From positions 1,426,001-1,490,000 of the forward strand of contig NZ_CP018863.1 of NCBI RefSeq assembly GCF_002849715.1: a DNA stretch of 64,000 bases. Reading direction: 5' to 3'. The notes beneath the pieces were generated by a model. The model saw nothing but the letters and a program-made list of their open reading frames with translations. It made no database searches and was not told the origin of the DNA. The stretch is from Arthrobacter crystallopoietes (GTDB lineage: Bacteria > Actinomycetota > Actinomycetes > Actinomycetales > Micrococcaceae). A program made the translations under genes and the position numbers. Positions 1 to 8,103 of this stretch are shown piece after piece. Position 1 is the stretch's first letter. Each line of letters opens with the position of its first letter.

Positions 1-1115
1 CTGCGGGCTGCGGCCAGGCGACCCCGGACCTGGGTTTCGTTCGCCCCGCTGTTCCCCAGAGACTCGGCAAACGCCTCGTGGTGGGCGGCTGAGCCGTAGC
101 CGGCGGCTGACTCGGTTTCTGCTTTCAGTCCGTGGTCTTGGAGCCGGTTGCTGGCGTTGCCGGTGACGCGGTTTTCGATCTCGCGGCCGATGCCTTCGAG
201 GCGGTCGAAGAGTTCCTTTTCGGCTCGTTCGTACCGCTGTTCCATTGACGCCCGCTGGGATCCCGTGAATCCGGCTTCTGCCAGGAGCTTGGTTTCGTGC
301 ATTTCCTTGGCTGCTTGTACGAATGCGGGATCCTTGAAGTGCGAGTCGTCGGCACCGCTGACGTTCGCGGTGGTTTCTTTGCGGAGCTGGTCGATATCGG
401 GACCGTGGATCCCGTCCTTGCCAATAAGGAACATGCGTTCCTTCACTTCGGCGTCTGCGGCAGCTACGGCTGTGGGGGTTTTCGCGTTGTGGGCCCGCTG
501 CAGGGCCTGTGCCAGCTCGGGGTTGGCCAGGTATTCAACGGGAACCTGGTGGCGCTCCATTTCAGGGGCGAGTTTCCCGGCCTGTGAGCGGAGCTCTTCG
601 GCGCGGGCCGCTGCGAGCAGCTGCATGGCTTTTTCATGTTCAGCGGCGGCCTTGCGGGTCTGTTCCTGGCTGCGCGCCAGCTCATCCTGCCGGGCCTTTT
701 CGGTCGCGATGGTTTCGATCCCGGATTCGAGGTAGGCGGTGTCCGGGCCGACGTCGTGGGTGTCGATGCCGTACCGGGCGAGGACTTCATGCCGGATCTT
801 CTCCGACGCTTCCAGGGCGGTGGGGTCTTGGTCTTTCCAGCCCTCAGCGACAGCGTGGACGGCGGCAATGTCGGCCGGCTTCGCCTTCTCCCACCACTGA
901 TCCTTGTGTACGGCGGCGAGTGCCGCGTGTGCTGCGCTGCGTTCGGCCGCGACCCGGGCCTGGGTTTCGTGCGCTGCCTGGGCGTCCTGGTGTTCCTGTT
1001 GTCGTTGGGCCTCTTGCCGGCGGCGTGCCAGTGTCTCGGCGATGCGTGAGGCGATCAGCAGTGATTGCCGCATGCTGTTGTCCATGAAGTCGTCGATGCC
1101 GTCTGCTTCACTCAA
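1..1115 (-). CDS. Coiled-coil mobilization-associated protein, 3' end beyond window
   Basis: The frame is open from a TTG at 1115-1113 to the left edge with no stop, so about 371 residues are visible and the C-terminus is missing. The TTG is preceded by AGGAGA (1121-1126 on the complement) at good spacing; the first ATG would be ten codons further in. The product is hydrophilic and rich in Ala, Glu, Gln and Arg, with long stretches predicted to be helical or coiled coil (heptad-like runs around residues 30-70 and 150-200). There are no membrane segments and no catalytic motif I recognise. It begins 31 bp after the relaxase stop on the same strand, so it is probably the third gene of the mob operon. 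A conjugation or partition accessory role is inferred only from that position. Confidence 0.8.
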   Translation of the reverse strand, partial: MSEADGIDDFMDNSMRQSLLIASRIAETLARRRQEAQRQQEHQDAQAAHETQARVAAERSAAHAALAAVHKDQWWEKAKPADIAAVHAVAEGWKDQDPTALEASEKIRHEVLARYGIDTHDVGPDTAYLESGIETIATEKARQDELARSQEQTRKAAAEHEKAMQLLAAARAEELRSQAGKLAPEMERHQVPVEYLANPELAQALQRAHNAKTPTAVAAADAEVKERMFLIGKDGIHGPDIDQLRKETTANVSGADDSHFKDPAFVQAAKEMHETKLLAEAGFTGSQRASMEQRYERAEKELFDRLEGIGREIENRVTGNASNRLQDHGLKAETESAAGYGSAAHHEAFAESLGNSGANETQVRGRLAAAR

Positions 1116-1145
1116 GGTGTTCTCCTTGCACTAGTGACGTGTTTT

Positions 1146-2786
1146 TTATCGGTCGAGGCCTGGCGCGGTGTCGCGGCGGCTGGGCTGATAGGTCTTCGCC
1201 GGTGTCGCCGGCGTGGGCGTCGTGGGCACCACGGAGCCGGGACGGATGGGGGCCATGCCGCGGCGCGCAATATCCACGGCCCTCGGCGGCACCGTAGCCG
1301 CTTCGGCTGGCTGCCGTTCTGCTCCTGCGGGGACGGCCTTGGGCATCGTTGCGGTGAAGGGGGCCAGCTGGTTTTCGACCACTGAACGGATGCGCTGGGC
1401 TTCCCGGGTTCGTCCGGATTGGGCGTGCATTTCGTACACGGCGAAGGCGGTGTTGATCAGCTGGACCATGAGGGCCGTCTGCGCTGCCGTCTTGTCGTGG
1501 CTGGACGCTGCCATGAACAACATCGCGGTCCCGGCTATGGACGGCAGAGCGACGGGCTTCCCATGCTGCTTGGGTGACCGGAGCTGTGCTGTGCGGGACA
1601 GTTCAGCGGCGGTGGCCGCCAGCGGTCCGGGCGTCGGTTCGAGCCGGTAGGACCATGCCGCGAAGGCGCCGGATACTTCCCGGGCGGCTTTCGCCCATGT
1701 GGCGTGATCATCACGCGGGATAGCGCGGAGCCGGTCCGCCAAGGTAGTGGCGTTGCGGGTGTAGTCCACCCATGCCTGTGCCGGCGGTACCGCGTTCTCC
1801 GGGCCGGTCCTGGACACCTTGCGCTTGTTGCGGGCAGCGGCGTTCCACTCCGCCGCGGCCTCAGTCGCGAGTTGCGGCGAGTCCGGCCATCCTTCACGCA
1901 GGGCACCGAGCTTCAGGTCGGAGGCGAGGCTGCCGCCGCCGAACCAGATAGGCCGCTCCCCCGGTTTCGGCCGCTCGGCAACGGAGTACCCGACAATGAC
2001 GTCGGTGGTGTTCTTCGCGTAACGCGGGCGGACCAAGAGTCCGGTGTCGCGGGCGCGGCGGACGAACTCCGCCTCCGTCACGGAGGCGCCGGCGCTGGCA
2101 CGGACCTTACGGGCCAGCGACGCACGGTGCATCTCCCGCTCCTCCCGGATGGCCGTGGCTTTCTCGGCGCGCTCGTAGCCACGGCTGGCGTGCACCGTGG
2201 AGAGCTGCTCGAGGCCGTATTTGGTTTCGAGTTCGCGGCAGGTTTTCTGGGCGCGTTTGTAGTCGCCGTGGGTGGAGGCCTTGGTGCCGTCCTCGCGGAC
2301 CAGGGACACCGCAATGTGGATGTGGTGGTTCCCGTTTTCGCTGGTGCCGTGGTTGATCGCGGCCCACCGGCACTGGGCTTTGCCGCCGGTCTCGGTGAAT
2401 CCCATCGCGTCGACAAAGTCGTTCGCGATGTCACTCCACTGCTGGTCGGTCAGGGCGCCTTCTTCGGCACGCAGGCTCAGGGAGCAGTGCCACACGTCGG
2501 CCTGCTTGTGTCCGTTCTCTATGCGCTGCTTTGTTGCCTGGTCCCAGCGGAAGTCTTTCTGCCGGATCTCGACGCCGTAGGCCTTGCGGGGCTGGTCCAG
2601 GTGCTTCGCGATCGCCAGCGCGTCGGCATGGTCCAGGGCCCCGTCGTCGTACCACGCCATGATCGCGGCGTCGCCGGCGATCAGGTGCGGGTCGGTGTGC
2701 GCGTTCTTCGTCTTATCCGCATCCGTGGACGCCAGATACACCATGAGCCCGGCCATGCGGGAGCCGCGGGTAATGTTCGGAATCAT
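1146..2786 (-). CDS. MOBP-type relaxase / mobilization nuclease
   Basis: This 546-residue protein would nick plasmid DNA at oriT and carry the strand into a recipient. The relaxase domain occupies roughly residues 1-230. It contains the histidine triad motif NHHIHIAVS at about residues 153-161, and an upstream HCSLSL strand (100-105) typical of the fold. The catalytic Tyr cannot be assigned with certainty. The C-terminal half is Ala/Pro-rich and probably contacts partners. The ATG at 2786 lies 4 bp downstream of the MobC stop codon, so the two are translationally coupled. Family (MobA/VirD2-like, actinobacterial MOBP) is firm; no type IV secretion or coupling-protein gene is seen, so the element looks mobilizable rather than self-transmissible. 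Confidence 0.9.
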   Translation of the reverse strand: MIPNITRGSRMAGLMVYLASTDADKTKNAHTDPHLIAGDAAIMAWYDDGALDHADALAIAKHLDQPRKAYGVEIRQKDFRWDQATKQRIENGHKQADVWHCSLSLRAEEGALTDQQWSDIANDFVDAMGFTETGGKAQCRWAAINHGTSENGNHHIHIAVSLVREDGTKASTHGDYKRAQKTCRELETKYGLEQLSTVHASRGYERAEKATAIREEREMHRASLARKVRASAGASVTEAEFVRRARDTGLLVRPRYAKNTTDVIVGYSVAERPKPGERPIWFGGGSLASDLKLGALREGWPDSPQLATEAAAEWNAAARNKRKVSRTGPENAVPPAQAWVDYTRNATTLADRLRAIPRDDHATWAKAAREVSGAFAAWSYRLEPTPGPLAATAAELSRTAQLRSPKQHGKPVALPSIAGTAMLFMAASSHDKTAAQTALMVQLINTAFAVYEMHAQSGRTREAQRIRSVVENQLAPFTATMPKAVPAGAERQPAEAATVPPRAVDIARRGMAPIRPGSVVPTTPTPATPAKTYQPSRRDTAPGLDR

Positions 2787-2790
2787 CCGG

Positions 2791-3294
2791 CTACATCAGC
2801 CCCTCAATGGTCCGGTCGATCCGCCCCGCGACCTGGCGCACATACCCCAGTACCGCGGCGGCGTCCTGCGGGAAGTCCTCCCCCGCGTTGGCGTGCCTCG
2901 CGATCTGGTTCACGTTGTTCGACACCCGCGCCAGCAGGGTGTGCAGGGCCATCAGCTCGGCCATCGCGGCCTTGCGCTGCGTCGGCGTCTCGGATGATTC
3001 GGACAGGGCCGCGGACATCAGCAGGTTCGGCACCGTCACCCGCTCCCGCGCCGCCCGGGCAATGAGCCTGGCTTCCTCCTCGGCTGTCACCCACACGGTG
3101 CGGCGCTTCTTCGACCCCGCCGGTGCGTTCTCCCGCCGCCGCTTGCCCAGACGACCCCGTTCGACCGGTTCCTCAACCAACGCTTTCACCGCCCTTCCAA
3201 CGCTCTTCCGAAATGCCCAGCGCAGCGACCCCGGCTCCCCGGGGACCACACCCCCAGTGTGCCCGACTCGGCAAGAATTGTCGAAAGGTTTCAT
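2791..3294 (-). CDS. mobC: MobC-family relaxosome accessory protein
   Basis: A basic protein of about 167 residues. An N-terminal basic segment (GKRRRENAPAGSKKRR) precedes a ribbon-helix-helix-like strand (TVWVTAEEEARLIARAA), and then come helices ending in the MobC signature LARVSNNVNQIARHAN. MobC proteins bind near oriT and help the relaxase melt the nic region. Start choice is uncertain: GTG at 3297 and ATG at 3294 are adjacent, neither has a clear Shine-Dalgarno, and a GTG near 3199 has a GGAAGG just upstream. Its 5' end touches an 8-bp inverted repeat (3295-3314), a candidate oriT or autoregulatory site. It is followed immediately by the relaxase. Confidence 0.85.
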   Translation of the reverse strand: MKPFDNSCRVGHTGGVVPGEPGSLRWAFRKSVGRAVKALVEEPVERGRLGKRRRENAPAGSKKRRTVWVTAEEEARLIARAARERVTVPNLLMSAALSESSETPTQRKAAMAELMALHTLLARVSNNVNQIARHANAGEDFPQDAAAVLGYVRQVAGRIDRTIEGLM

Positions 3295-3314
3295 CACTTA
3301 CGGGTACGTAAGTG
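3295..3314. promoter_or_regulatory. Candidate oriT inverted repeat upstream of mobC
   Basis: Perfect inverted repeat CACTTACG-GGTA-CGTAAGTG, followed on the plus strand by TATAGCTTGCTCCGCC. A short inverted repeat directly beside the mobC/relaxase genes followed by a nic-like sequence is the usual oriT arrangement for MOBP/MOBQ plasmids. An operator for MobC is an alternative. The nick position is not known. Confidence 0.5.
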
Positions 3315-3641
3315 TATAGCTTGCTCCGCCGACTTCCGTGGACGCACCTTCGATGCCGTGGTGGCGTGCGGGGTTGTACCCATGCGGATCTGCTGCGCGG
3401 ACCGGGGGTTCTCTTGAACGGCTGAAGCCGTTCCGTTTCGGCTGCTGAGTGTACTGCCCGCCCTTCTCTTGGCAAGTCTGCGCCGGCGGCTTTCGCGGCA
3501 TATCCTCGCTCGCTGGCGCTCCCTGCGGTATTCCACGGACCCCCGGACTCCGACCTGCCAATTCACTTCGCGGGCAAGTCGACACAAACGTGCCGAAAGG
3601 AACGGGCATCCAAACAAAAAAACAGTCAGGAGCAACTCACC
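3315..3641. other. Intergenic region, probable remainder of oriT and divergent promoters
   Basis: No credible gene in about 330 bp. It separates the leftward mob operon from the rightward small genes and should contain both promoters. Open frames crossing it show no start with a ribosome-binding site and no family resemblance. Confidence 0.5.
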
Positions 3642-3899
3642 ATGGCACTCATCGCACTTGCCGTTGTGCAGCAGCACTACGGCATCCCCACCCGGCTCGC
3701 GCAGTGGCGGCGCCAGGGCACCGGGCCCGAATACTTCACCCTCGGACACCGCAGCATCCGCTACTACCCCGCCGACATCGACGACTGGATCAACCACCAA
3801 ACCCAGCACGCGGACCAGGCTGCGGGAAAGCTCATGGACCAGGTTGTCCTGCCCGGCGACAACGGCGGCAGCAATGCAACCGTCCGATGGAACGGTTAA
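3642..3899 (+). CDS. Small AlpA/excisionase-like helix-turn-helix protein
   Basis: 85 residues, preceded by CAGGAGCAACTCACC. The sequence YGIPTRLAQWRRQGTGPEYF followed by IRYYPADIDDWI is the winged-helix pattern of AlpA/excisionase-type DNA-binding proteins (helix, turn, recognition helix, then a wing with an Arg-Tyr-Tyr and a DIDDW helix). These proteins act in excision, copy control or transcription on mobile elements. It overlaps the next gene by 26 bp in another frame. A regulator for the backbone is likely; the target is unknown. Confidence 0.75.
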   Translation: MALIALAVVQQHYGIPTRLAQWRRQGTGPEYFTLGHRSIRYYPADIDDWINHQTQHADQAAGKLMDQVVLPGDNGGSNATVRWNG

Positions 3900-4215
3900 G
3901 CTCGAAGACATCTCTAACCTCAACATCGAAAAGACGCAGGAGCAGGCCCGCCGCCTGCTCGATTCCCGCATCGTGTCCGTCACCGGACTCGTCACCGCCA
4001 GGCAACGCGTTGCCGACCTCAAGGACCAGCTCGCGGACGCCGAACGCGACAGCAAGAAAGCCTACGTCCGCGCCACCAAAGACGGCTGGACACCCGAAGA
4101 ACTCAAGAAACTCGGGCTCGAAAACCCCGCCGCCACCAAACGCAACGCCGCCCGTAAAAACCATCCCGCACCTCCGGCAACCGACGCACAAGCGGGCGCA
4201 TCGATGCCCGCCTAA
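3874..4215 (+). CDS. Small helical protein of unknown function
   Basis: 113 residues starting at an ATG inside the 3' end of the HTH gene (26-bp overlap, different frame), which suggests translational coupling. A longer upstream extension of this frame lacks a good start. The product is charged and helical: a segment around residues 10-65 (IEKTQEQARRLLDSRIVSV, then LKDQLADAERDSKKAY) looks like coiled coil. Next come a DGWTPEELKKLGL motif and a basic Ala/Pro tail. No family recognised. Small proteins of this kind are common beside plasmid HTH genes. A strong bidirectional terminator follows 70 bp downstream. Confidence 0.65.
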   Translation: MQPSDGTVKLEDISNLNIEKTQEQARRLLDSRIVSVTGLVTARQRVADLKDQLADAERDSKKAYVRATKDGWTPEELKKLGLENPAATKRNAARKNHPAPPATDAQAGASMPA

Positions 4216-4281
4216 CCCTCAGTAGATTCAGTCGCCCGATGCCGGCCGGCAGGTGCAGACGGCGTCTTGTTCCGGGCAGTT

Positions 4282-4323
4282 AAAAGCAGTAAGGACCAGC
4301 GTTTGCTGGTCCTTACTGCTTTT
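4282..4323. terminator. Bidirectional rho-independent terminator
   Basis: Perfect 19-bp arms (4282-4300 and 4305-4323) around a GTTT loop. The core stem is GCAGTAAGGACCAGC, with AAAA on the left and TTTT on the right, so it can work on both strands. It separates the rightward small genes from the leftward genes beyond it. Confidence 0.9.
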
Positions 4324-4476
4324 CCCTCAGCAAAAGGAAAATCCTGGGTGCAGCCTCGCCGCTGCATCTGTGTTTCGGTCGCCCGGGCCAGTGGTCTTAC
4401 TCTGCAGAACTCTAACGGCCACGCTGGCACTGTGCAGGCTATCCTTGGGTGCCACAATGTTCTTTTGTGGTCAGGG

Positions 4477-4638
4477 TTAGGGGACGTCCTCCCGGTCGTT
4501 CCACGCCACATCGATGGGGCCGGAAAGACCGGCACTGTGAATGTTAAATGCTTCCAACTGATCTTCTGCGGTGCTGTGCGTTCTGCTGTCCTGGCGGTAG
4601 TCGACGTCGGCGGCGGACCGCCGGTAATCGGGTCCCAT
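4477..4638 (-). CDS. Possible 53-residue acidic protein
   Basis: ATG at 4638 with a GAAAGG 9 bp upstream and a TAA at 4477. The translation begins MGPDYRRSAADVDYRQ and ends WNDREDVP. It is soluble, acidic and uses GC-rich third positions, as a real gene would. It lies between the DUF4192 gene and the terminator on the same strand. No homologue recognised; it could be chance, so treat as tentative. Confidence 0.35.
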   Translation of the reverse strand: MGPDYRRSAADVDYRQDSRTHSTAEDQLEAFNIHSAGLSGPIDVAWNDREDVP

Positions 4639-4724
4639 AGGGTAAGGCCTTTCAGAGTGGTTTCACTCCAGTCTGGCACTCCGGACTCCCTCTCGGTTGT
4701 TAGGGGCTGCGCCCGCGCCAGCGT

Positions 4725-4771
4725 GTCGGCCGGCTGCCGGGGGAGCGCAGCGGAGGAGGCAGCCGGCCGAC
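4725..4771. repeat. 14-bp inverted repeat downstream of DUF4192 gene
   Basis: Arms GTCGGCCGGCTGCC (4725-4738) and its exact reverse complement (4758-4771) with a 19-bp spacer. It is 56 bp past the DUF4192 stop on that strand. It lacks a T-run, so it may be a factor-assisted terminator, an mRNA 3' stabiliser or a protein site. Confidence 0.6.
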
Positions 4772-4827
4772 GGATTTCCGCAAAACGGGGTCGGCCCACC
4801 CGTGGCGGGCGGGCCGTCCTCATATGG

Positions 4828-5880
4828 TTAGTGTTTGTAGGCGGTTTCCTTGTTCAGGGCCGGGCGGGGCAGGATGCCCATGTTGTAGAACTTGCGCAGC
4901 AGTTCCGCCAGCCGGTAACCGGGATCCGCGGCGAGGGCCTTGTCCGTGTACAGGGTGGCTGGGGTGCCCTTGCCCTTGTACCAGTTGATCCAGCCCAACC
5001 CGGTCAACAGCGGCGCCCGGTAGGCGCCCGGTGTGAACCGCAGCAGGTGCACCAGCAACCGCTCCGCGGTATCGACCCGTCCCCAGTCCGGCGCCGTCTC
5101 CGCCAGGCCGATCATGACTTTCCCGAACATGGTTTCGTCGTCGCTGGTGTCGATGATGTCGGCCATCAGCCGGTCCCGGACCGCCTTGATCTGGAACGCC
5201 GCGCAGAGCTCGAGCGCTTCGTCCTCGTCGGGTTGTCCGCCGTTGCCGATCGCGGCGTCGAAGGCGTGGCGGGCGGTGAGCATGGGCTCGGCGGTGAAGT
5301 CGACCGGATCCGTTACCGTGTAATGCCCGGTGAGGATGTCGATGGTGTCCGCGTTGCCGGTGGAGCTGCTGAACTCCGGGGCCGGTGCGTGCTCGGTGGT
5401 GCCGGGGTTGGATCCGCGGTAGATCATTTCCGCGCTCACGAGACTGTTCTCGATCAGCGCCGTGTCCTGCCAGCCGGTGCAGTCCGGGACCTCGCAGCCG
5501 GGCTCGCACGCGTACGTCGCCCACCCGCCGGCGGTGACAATCCAGCCGTCGCGGATCGGCATGCCCGCCGTCTCGAGCTCTTCGCGGAGGGCGTCGATCA
5601 GGGCCGCGTGGGGACGGACACCGGACGGGGTGGTGTCGTCGCTGTAGACGATGAACAAGGTGGCGTCCGCGCTCTCGTCCTTGCACACGTAAGAGGTCAG
5701 CGTCTGAGCGAACGAACGCACATCGCTGCCCGGTGTCGGTGCGTCCATGCGCAGCGTCGCGCCGAGCAGTGCCCCGGTCAGGGTGACCAGCACAATGGAG
5801 TCCTGCGGCTGGAAGCCGAGCGTGTGCGGAACGTAGCTGAGGATATCGGCGGCACCGGTAGCTTTGATCTTGTTGTTCAT
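4828..5880 (-). CDS. DUF4192 domain protein
   Basis: 350 residues covering a full DUF4192 domain. The N-terminus AADILSYVPHTLGFQPQDS and the following strand SIVLVTL are the family hallmark (normally 'llalvPhlLGFhPedSlVvv'). Two Cys-containing loops occur mid-protein (YVCKDES, YACEPGCEVPDC). The function of DUF4192 is unknown; it is common in actinobacteria and on their plasmids. Start ATG at 5880 with AAAGGAC upstream in a leader that is duplicated ahead of the DprA-like gene, so the two are probably co-regulated. No membrane segments. Confidence 0.9.
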   Translation of the reverse strand: MNNKIKATGAADILSYVPHTLGFQPQDSIVLVTLTGALLGATLRMDAPTPGSDVRSFAQTLTSYVCKDESADATLFIVYSDDTTPSGVRPHAALIDALREELETAGMPIRDGWIVTAGGWATYACEPGCEVPDCTGWQDTALIENSLVSAEMIYRGSNPGTTEHAPAPEFSSSTGNADTIDILTGHYTVTDPVDFTAEPMLTARHAFDAAIGNGGQPDEDEALELCAAFQIKAVRDRLMADIIDTSDDETMFGKVMIGLAETAPDWGRVDTAERLLVHLLRFTPGAYRAPLLTGLGWINWYKGKGTPATLYTDKALAADPGYRLAELLRKFYNMGILPRPALNKETAYKH

Positions 5881-6175
5881 GGGTTTTCGTGTCCTTTGCT
5901 GAGGATTTCCGGGTGGCGGTGGCAGTCGCGGTGACCGGCCAGCTTCCCCTCTCCCCCGGTTGTTTTTTGCCTGCTCGCGAAGCTTGCGGAGCTGTGCCCG
6001 TCGGAGTCACTGCTCAACCCGCAGGGCAAGGACTCAAGGGAATTTCGGGAGGAAATAAGCGACGCAGGAGCGCCGGACGAAAATCCCGCAGGCCGCGGCC
6101 GGCGCAGCCGGTTGACGGTGTGGAGCGGGCACGTACGATCCGTCAGGACAGCAGCAAAAAACGTCGTAGACACAA
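5881..6175 (-). repeat. Leader copy 1: duplicated ~300-bp region upstream of DUF4192 gene
   Basis: Imperfect direct repeat of 7374-7668. Shared blocks include GTGACCGGCCAGCTTCCCCT, GAAGCTTGCGGAGCTGTG, GGAGGAAAT and ATCCGTCAGGACAGCAGC. The conservation runs from the start codon outward, so it probably carries promoter and 5' untranslated region for the downstream minus-strand gene. Plus-strand frames through both copies also align (SFAEDFR...VTGQLPLSP), but they lack starts with ribosome-binding sites. Confidence 0.8.
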
Positions 6176-6464
6176 CAAGGGCCAGGGCGACCGGAGCGCT
6201 GCGACGGCGCGCCCGGACCTCACAGCCGGCCGCGCCAGCGGACGATCCGCGTCCCCGGCGAGCCCCGCGAGCCTCATCACCAGCACCCCGGCTTTCACCC
6301 AGGGTTCCCGACGAGGGGCGGCGGGCCGCGCTCCCCACGGTTCCTCTGTTAATGATGTTGGGCGGGATGGCGGTCAGCCGCCGGCAACCACCAGGACAAG
6401 CCGTCCCGTTGCGGCGGACCGCCCGCGGTGACCGGCCCAAGGGGCCGGCCACCGCGGGTTCCAG
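6176..6464. other. Intergenic region behind DprA-like gene
   Basis: No gene supported. It contains the GC-rich hairpin 6422-6458 adjoining the DprA-like stop codon and then about 250 bp of GC-rich DNA leading into leader copy 1. Confidence 0.5.
6422..6458 (-). terminator. GC-rich hairpin after DprA-like gene
   Basis: Inverted repeat CCCGCGGTGACCGGCC / GGCCGGCCACCGCGGG with a short loop, 6 bp past the DprA-like stop. No T-run follows, so termination efficiency is uncertain. Confidence 0.55.
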
Positions 6465-7373
6465 CTAGGCGAGCAGTTCCGCGACGTCGGCCGCGCCAGT
6501 GACGAGCACGGCGCTGCCCTCTTTGAACAGCCGGTGGCATCCTGCCGAGTTGGCGCTGTAGACGCTGCCCGGTACAGCCCCAACCTGCCGGCCCAGGTTT
6601 TCTGCGTGGTGGGCCGTGTTCAGGGCACCGGAGCGCCAGCGTGCCTCCACCACGACGGTCACACCAGCAAGTGCGGCAATGAGGCGGTTACGCATCAGGA
6701 ACCAATATCGGGTCGGTGCGGATCCCGGCGGCAGTTCCGAGAGCGTCAAACCGGTTTCGCGGATGGCCGCGGCAAGGTCCGCGTTCCCGGCAGGATAATC
6801 CCGGTCCAGTCCCCCAGCTGCAACGGCGATGGTTGCCGGGCCGTTGCCTTGGTGTCCGGCCAGTGCCGACCTGTGCGCTTGGGCGTCGATACCGTAGCCG
6901 AGGCCGGCGATGACGCAGATACCGCGCTGGGCCAGCCCGTGGGCCATTTCCCCGGCCACGGATGCCCCGTAGGCGGTGCTGTCGCGGGAGCCGATCACGG
7001 CGGCGCACTGCGCCGGGGCGGGGACACCGTGCGTGATGTTTCCCCGGTACCAGAGCCCGAGCGGCGGGGCCTCGAGGTCGCTCAATGCGGCGGGCCACTG
7101 CGGGTCGTCCGGGGTCAGGAATCCGCCGCCGAGACGTTCGATGGCGGCAAGATCCGCGTTAGCGTCCAGCCCTTGGATGCGCGGCGCCCACCGGTCCAGG
7201 GCTGCGGCCAGCTCCCCGGCTGTGACGTCTGCGAACGGGTAGGCCGGGCGGGCACCGATAGCAATTCGCAGGGCAGCATAGGCACCGTGCTTGGCGACCA
7301 ACGCCAGGCCCACGGTGTCGCCGGGTTCGAACAGGCGGGTCAGTGCGGCGCGTGCTGTGCGGTCATCATTCAT
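6465..7373 (-). CDS. dprA: DprA/Smf-like DNA-processing protein
   Basis: 302 residues with the Rossmann-like DprA fold: AAVIGSRDSTAYG (about 128-140), then ICVIAGLGYGIDAQAH (about 152-167), which matches the DprA GSR and SGxAxGID signatures, and a late VVVEARWRSGALNTA segment. DprA loads RecA on incoming single-stranded DNA. On plasmids such paralogues may protect or process transferred DNA. It is somewhat short and lacks the C-terminal winged helix of chromosomal DprA, so it is likely an accessory copy. Start ATG 7373 follows CAAAGGAC in a leader duplicated ahead of DUF4192. Confidence 0.88.
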   Translation of the reverse strand: MNDDRTARAALTRLFEPGDTVGLALVAKHGAYAALRIAIGARPAYPFADVTAGELAAALDRWAPRIQGLDANADLAAIERLGGGFLTPDDPQWPAALSDLEAPPLGLWYRGNITHGVPAPAQCAAVIGSRDSTAYGASVAGEMAHGLAQRGICVIAGLGYGIDAQAHRSALAGHQGNGPATIAVAAGGLDRDYPAGNADLAAAIRETGLTLSELPPGSAPTRYWFLMRNRLIAALAGVTVVVEARWRSGALNTAHHAENLGRQVGAVPGSVYSANSAGCHRLFKEGSAVLVTGAADVAELLA

Positions 7374-7668
7374 GGGTTTCGTCCTTTGCTGAAGATTTCC
7401 GGTGGGCGGGGGCAGTCACGGTGACCGGCCAGCTTCCCCTCTCCCCCGTTGTTTTGGCTGCTGGCGAAGCTTGCGGAGCTGTGGCCGACGGAAGCCTGTC
7501 CACCCCTTTGGGGCAAGGGGTGGGAAATTCCCGGAGGAAATCAGCGACGAAGGAGCGCCTTAGGGAAATTCCCGTACCGCAGGCCCCGACGTAGGAGGGG
7601 CTGGACGGGCTGGAGCGGACACGTACAATCCGTCAGGACAGCAGCCAAAAATGTCGTAGACACACCAG
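7374..7668 (-). repeat. Leader copy 2: duplicated ~300-bp region upstream of DprA-like gene
   Basis: Second copy of the leader at 5881-6175, with scattered substitutions and small indels. The distal block on the minus strand (GTGTCTACGAC, T-rich, then GTCCTGACGGAT) is conserved in both and is a plausible promoter. No terminator or known riboswitch fold was recognised. Confidence 0.8.
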
Positions 7669-8103
7669 GTGTTGGCGGGCAGGAGCTCTGCGACGGACCG
7701 GCAGCACCCGGACAGCCGGCCGCGAAGCGGACGATCCGAATACTGGTTGGAGCGCAGCGGAAACGGTAATACTGGAACGGGTTGTGCCCACCGTGGGCAG
7801 GTGGAGCCCACCGCCCAGCTCAAAGCTGTCCATATTGGGTGCAACCCGCGCGCAAGCCGTCGGTTCAGCGGTTATCGGCGCTCCGCAGGCCTTCACCAAA
7901 AATGATGGGCGACGCGTTAGGTGCCCGCTTGGCAACCGCAGCACCAAAACAGCTGCACACGCATCGCATTCCCTTGGAACGGGATATGCTGCGGACACAT
8001 CCACAGCCTCGCGCTTATCTAGATCTACCCTGAAGGTGGCTGGGACGCCAGATCGGCCAACTTGTCTATGAATTGACAATAAAGTCATGGGACTATTAGC
8101 CTC
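7669..8103. other. Intergenic region between plasmid backbone and catabolic island
   Basis: No gene supported. The last 45 bp hold the promoter/operator for the MarR gene (see 8062-8079). This marks the junction between backbone-type genes and the fatty-acid-type catabolic genes. Confidence 0.5.
8062..8079. promoter_or_regulatory. Candidate MarR operator
   Basis: Inverted repeat TTGTC-N8-GACAA, 25 bp before the MarR start codon. The dyad and spacing suit a MarR dimer, so autoregulation is likely. Confidence 0.45.

Noticed and set aside
1704..3065. 453-residue plus-strand frame across the relaxase
   Set aside because: Antisense to well-supported relaxase and MobC genes; Arg/Gly/Ala-rich translation typical of high-GC shadows.
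4267..5934. 555-residue plus-strand frame over DUF4192
   Set aside because: Antisense shadow of DUF4192; it begins in the terminator region and shows no family pattern.
5889..6431. Plus-strand frame conserved in both leader copies (SFAEDFR...VTGQLPLSP)
   Set aside because: Similarity follows from the DNA duplication; indels break the frame beyond the first part and there is no ribosome-binding site.
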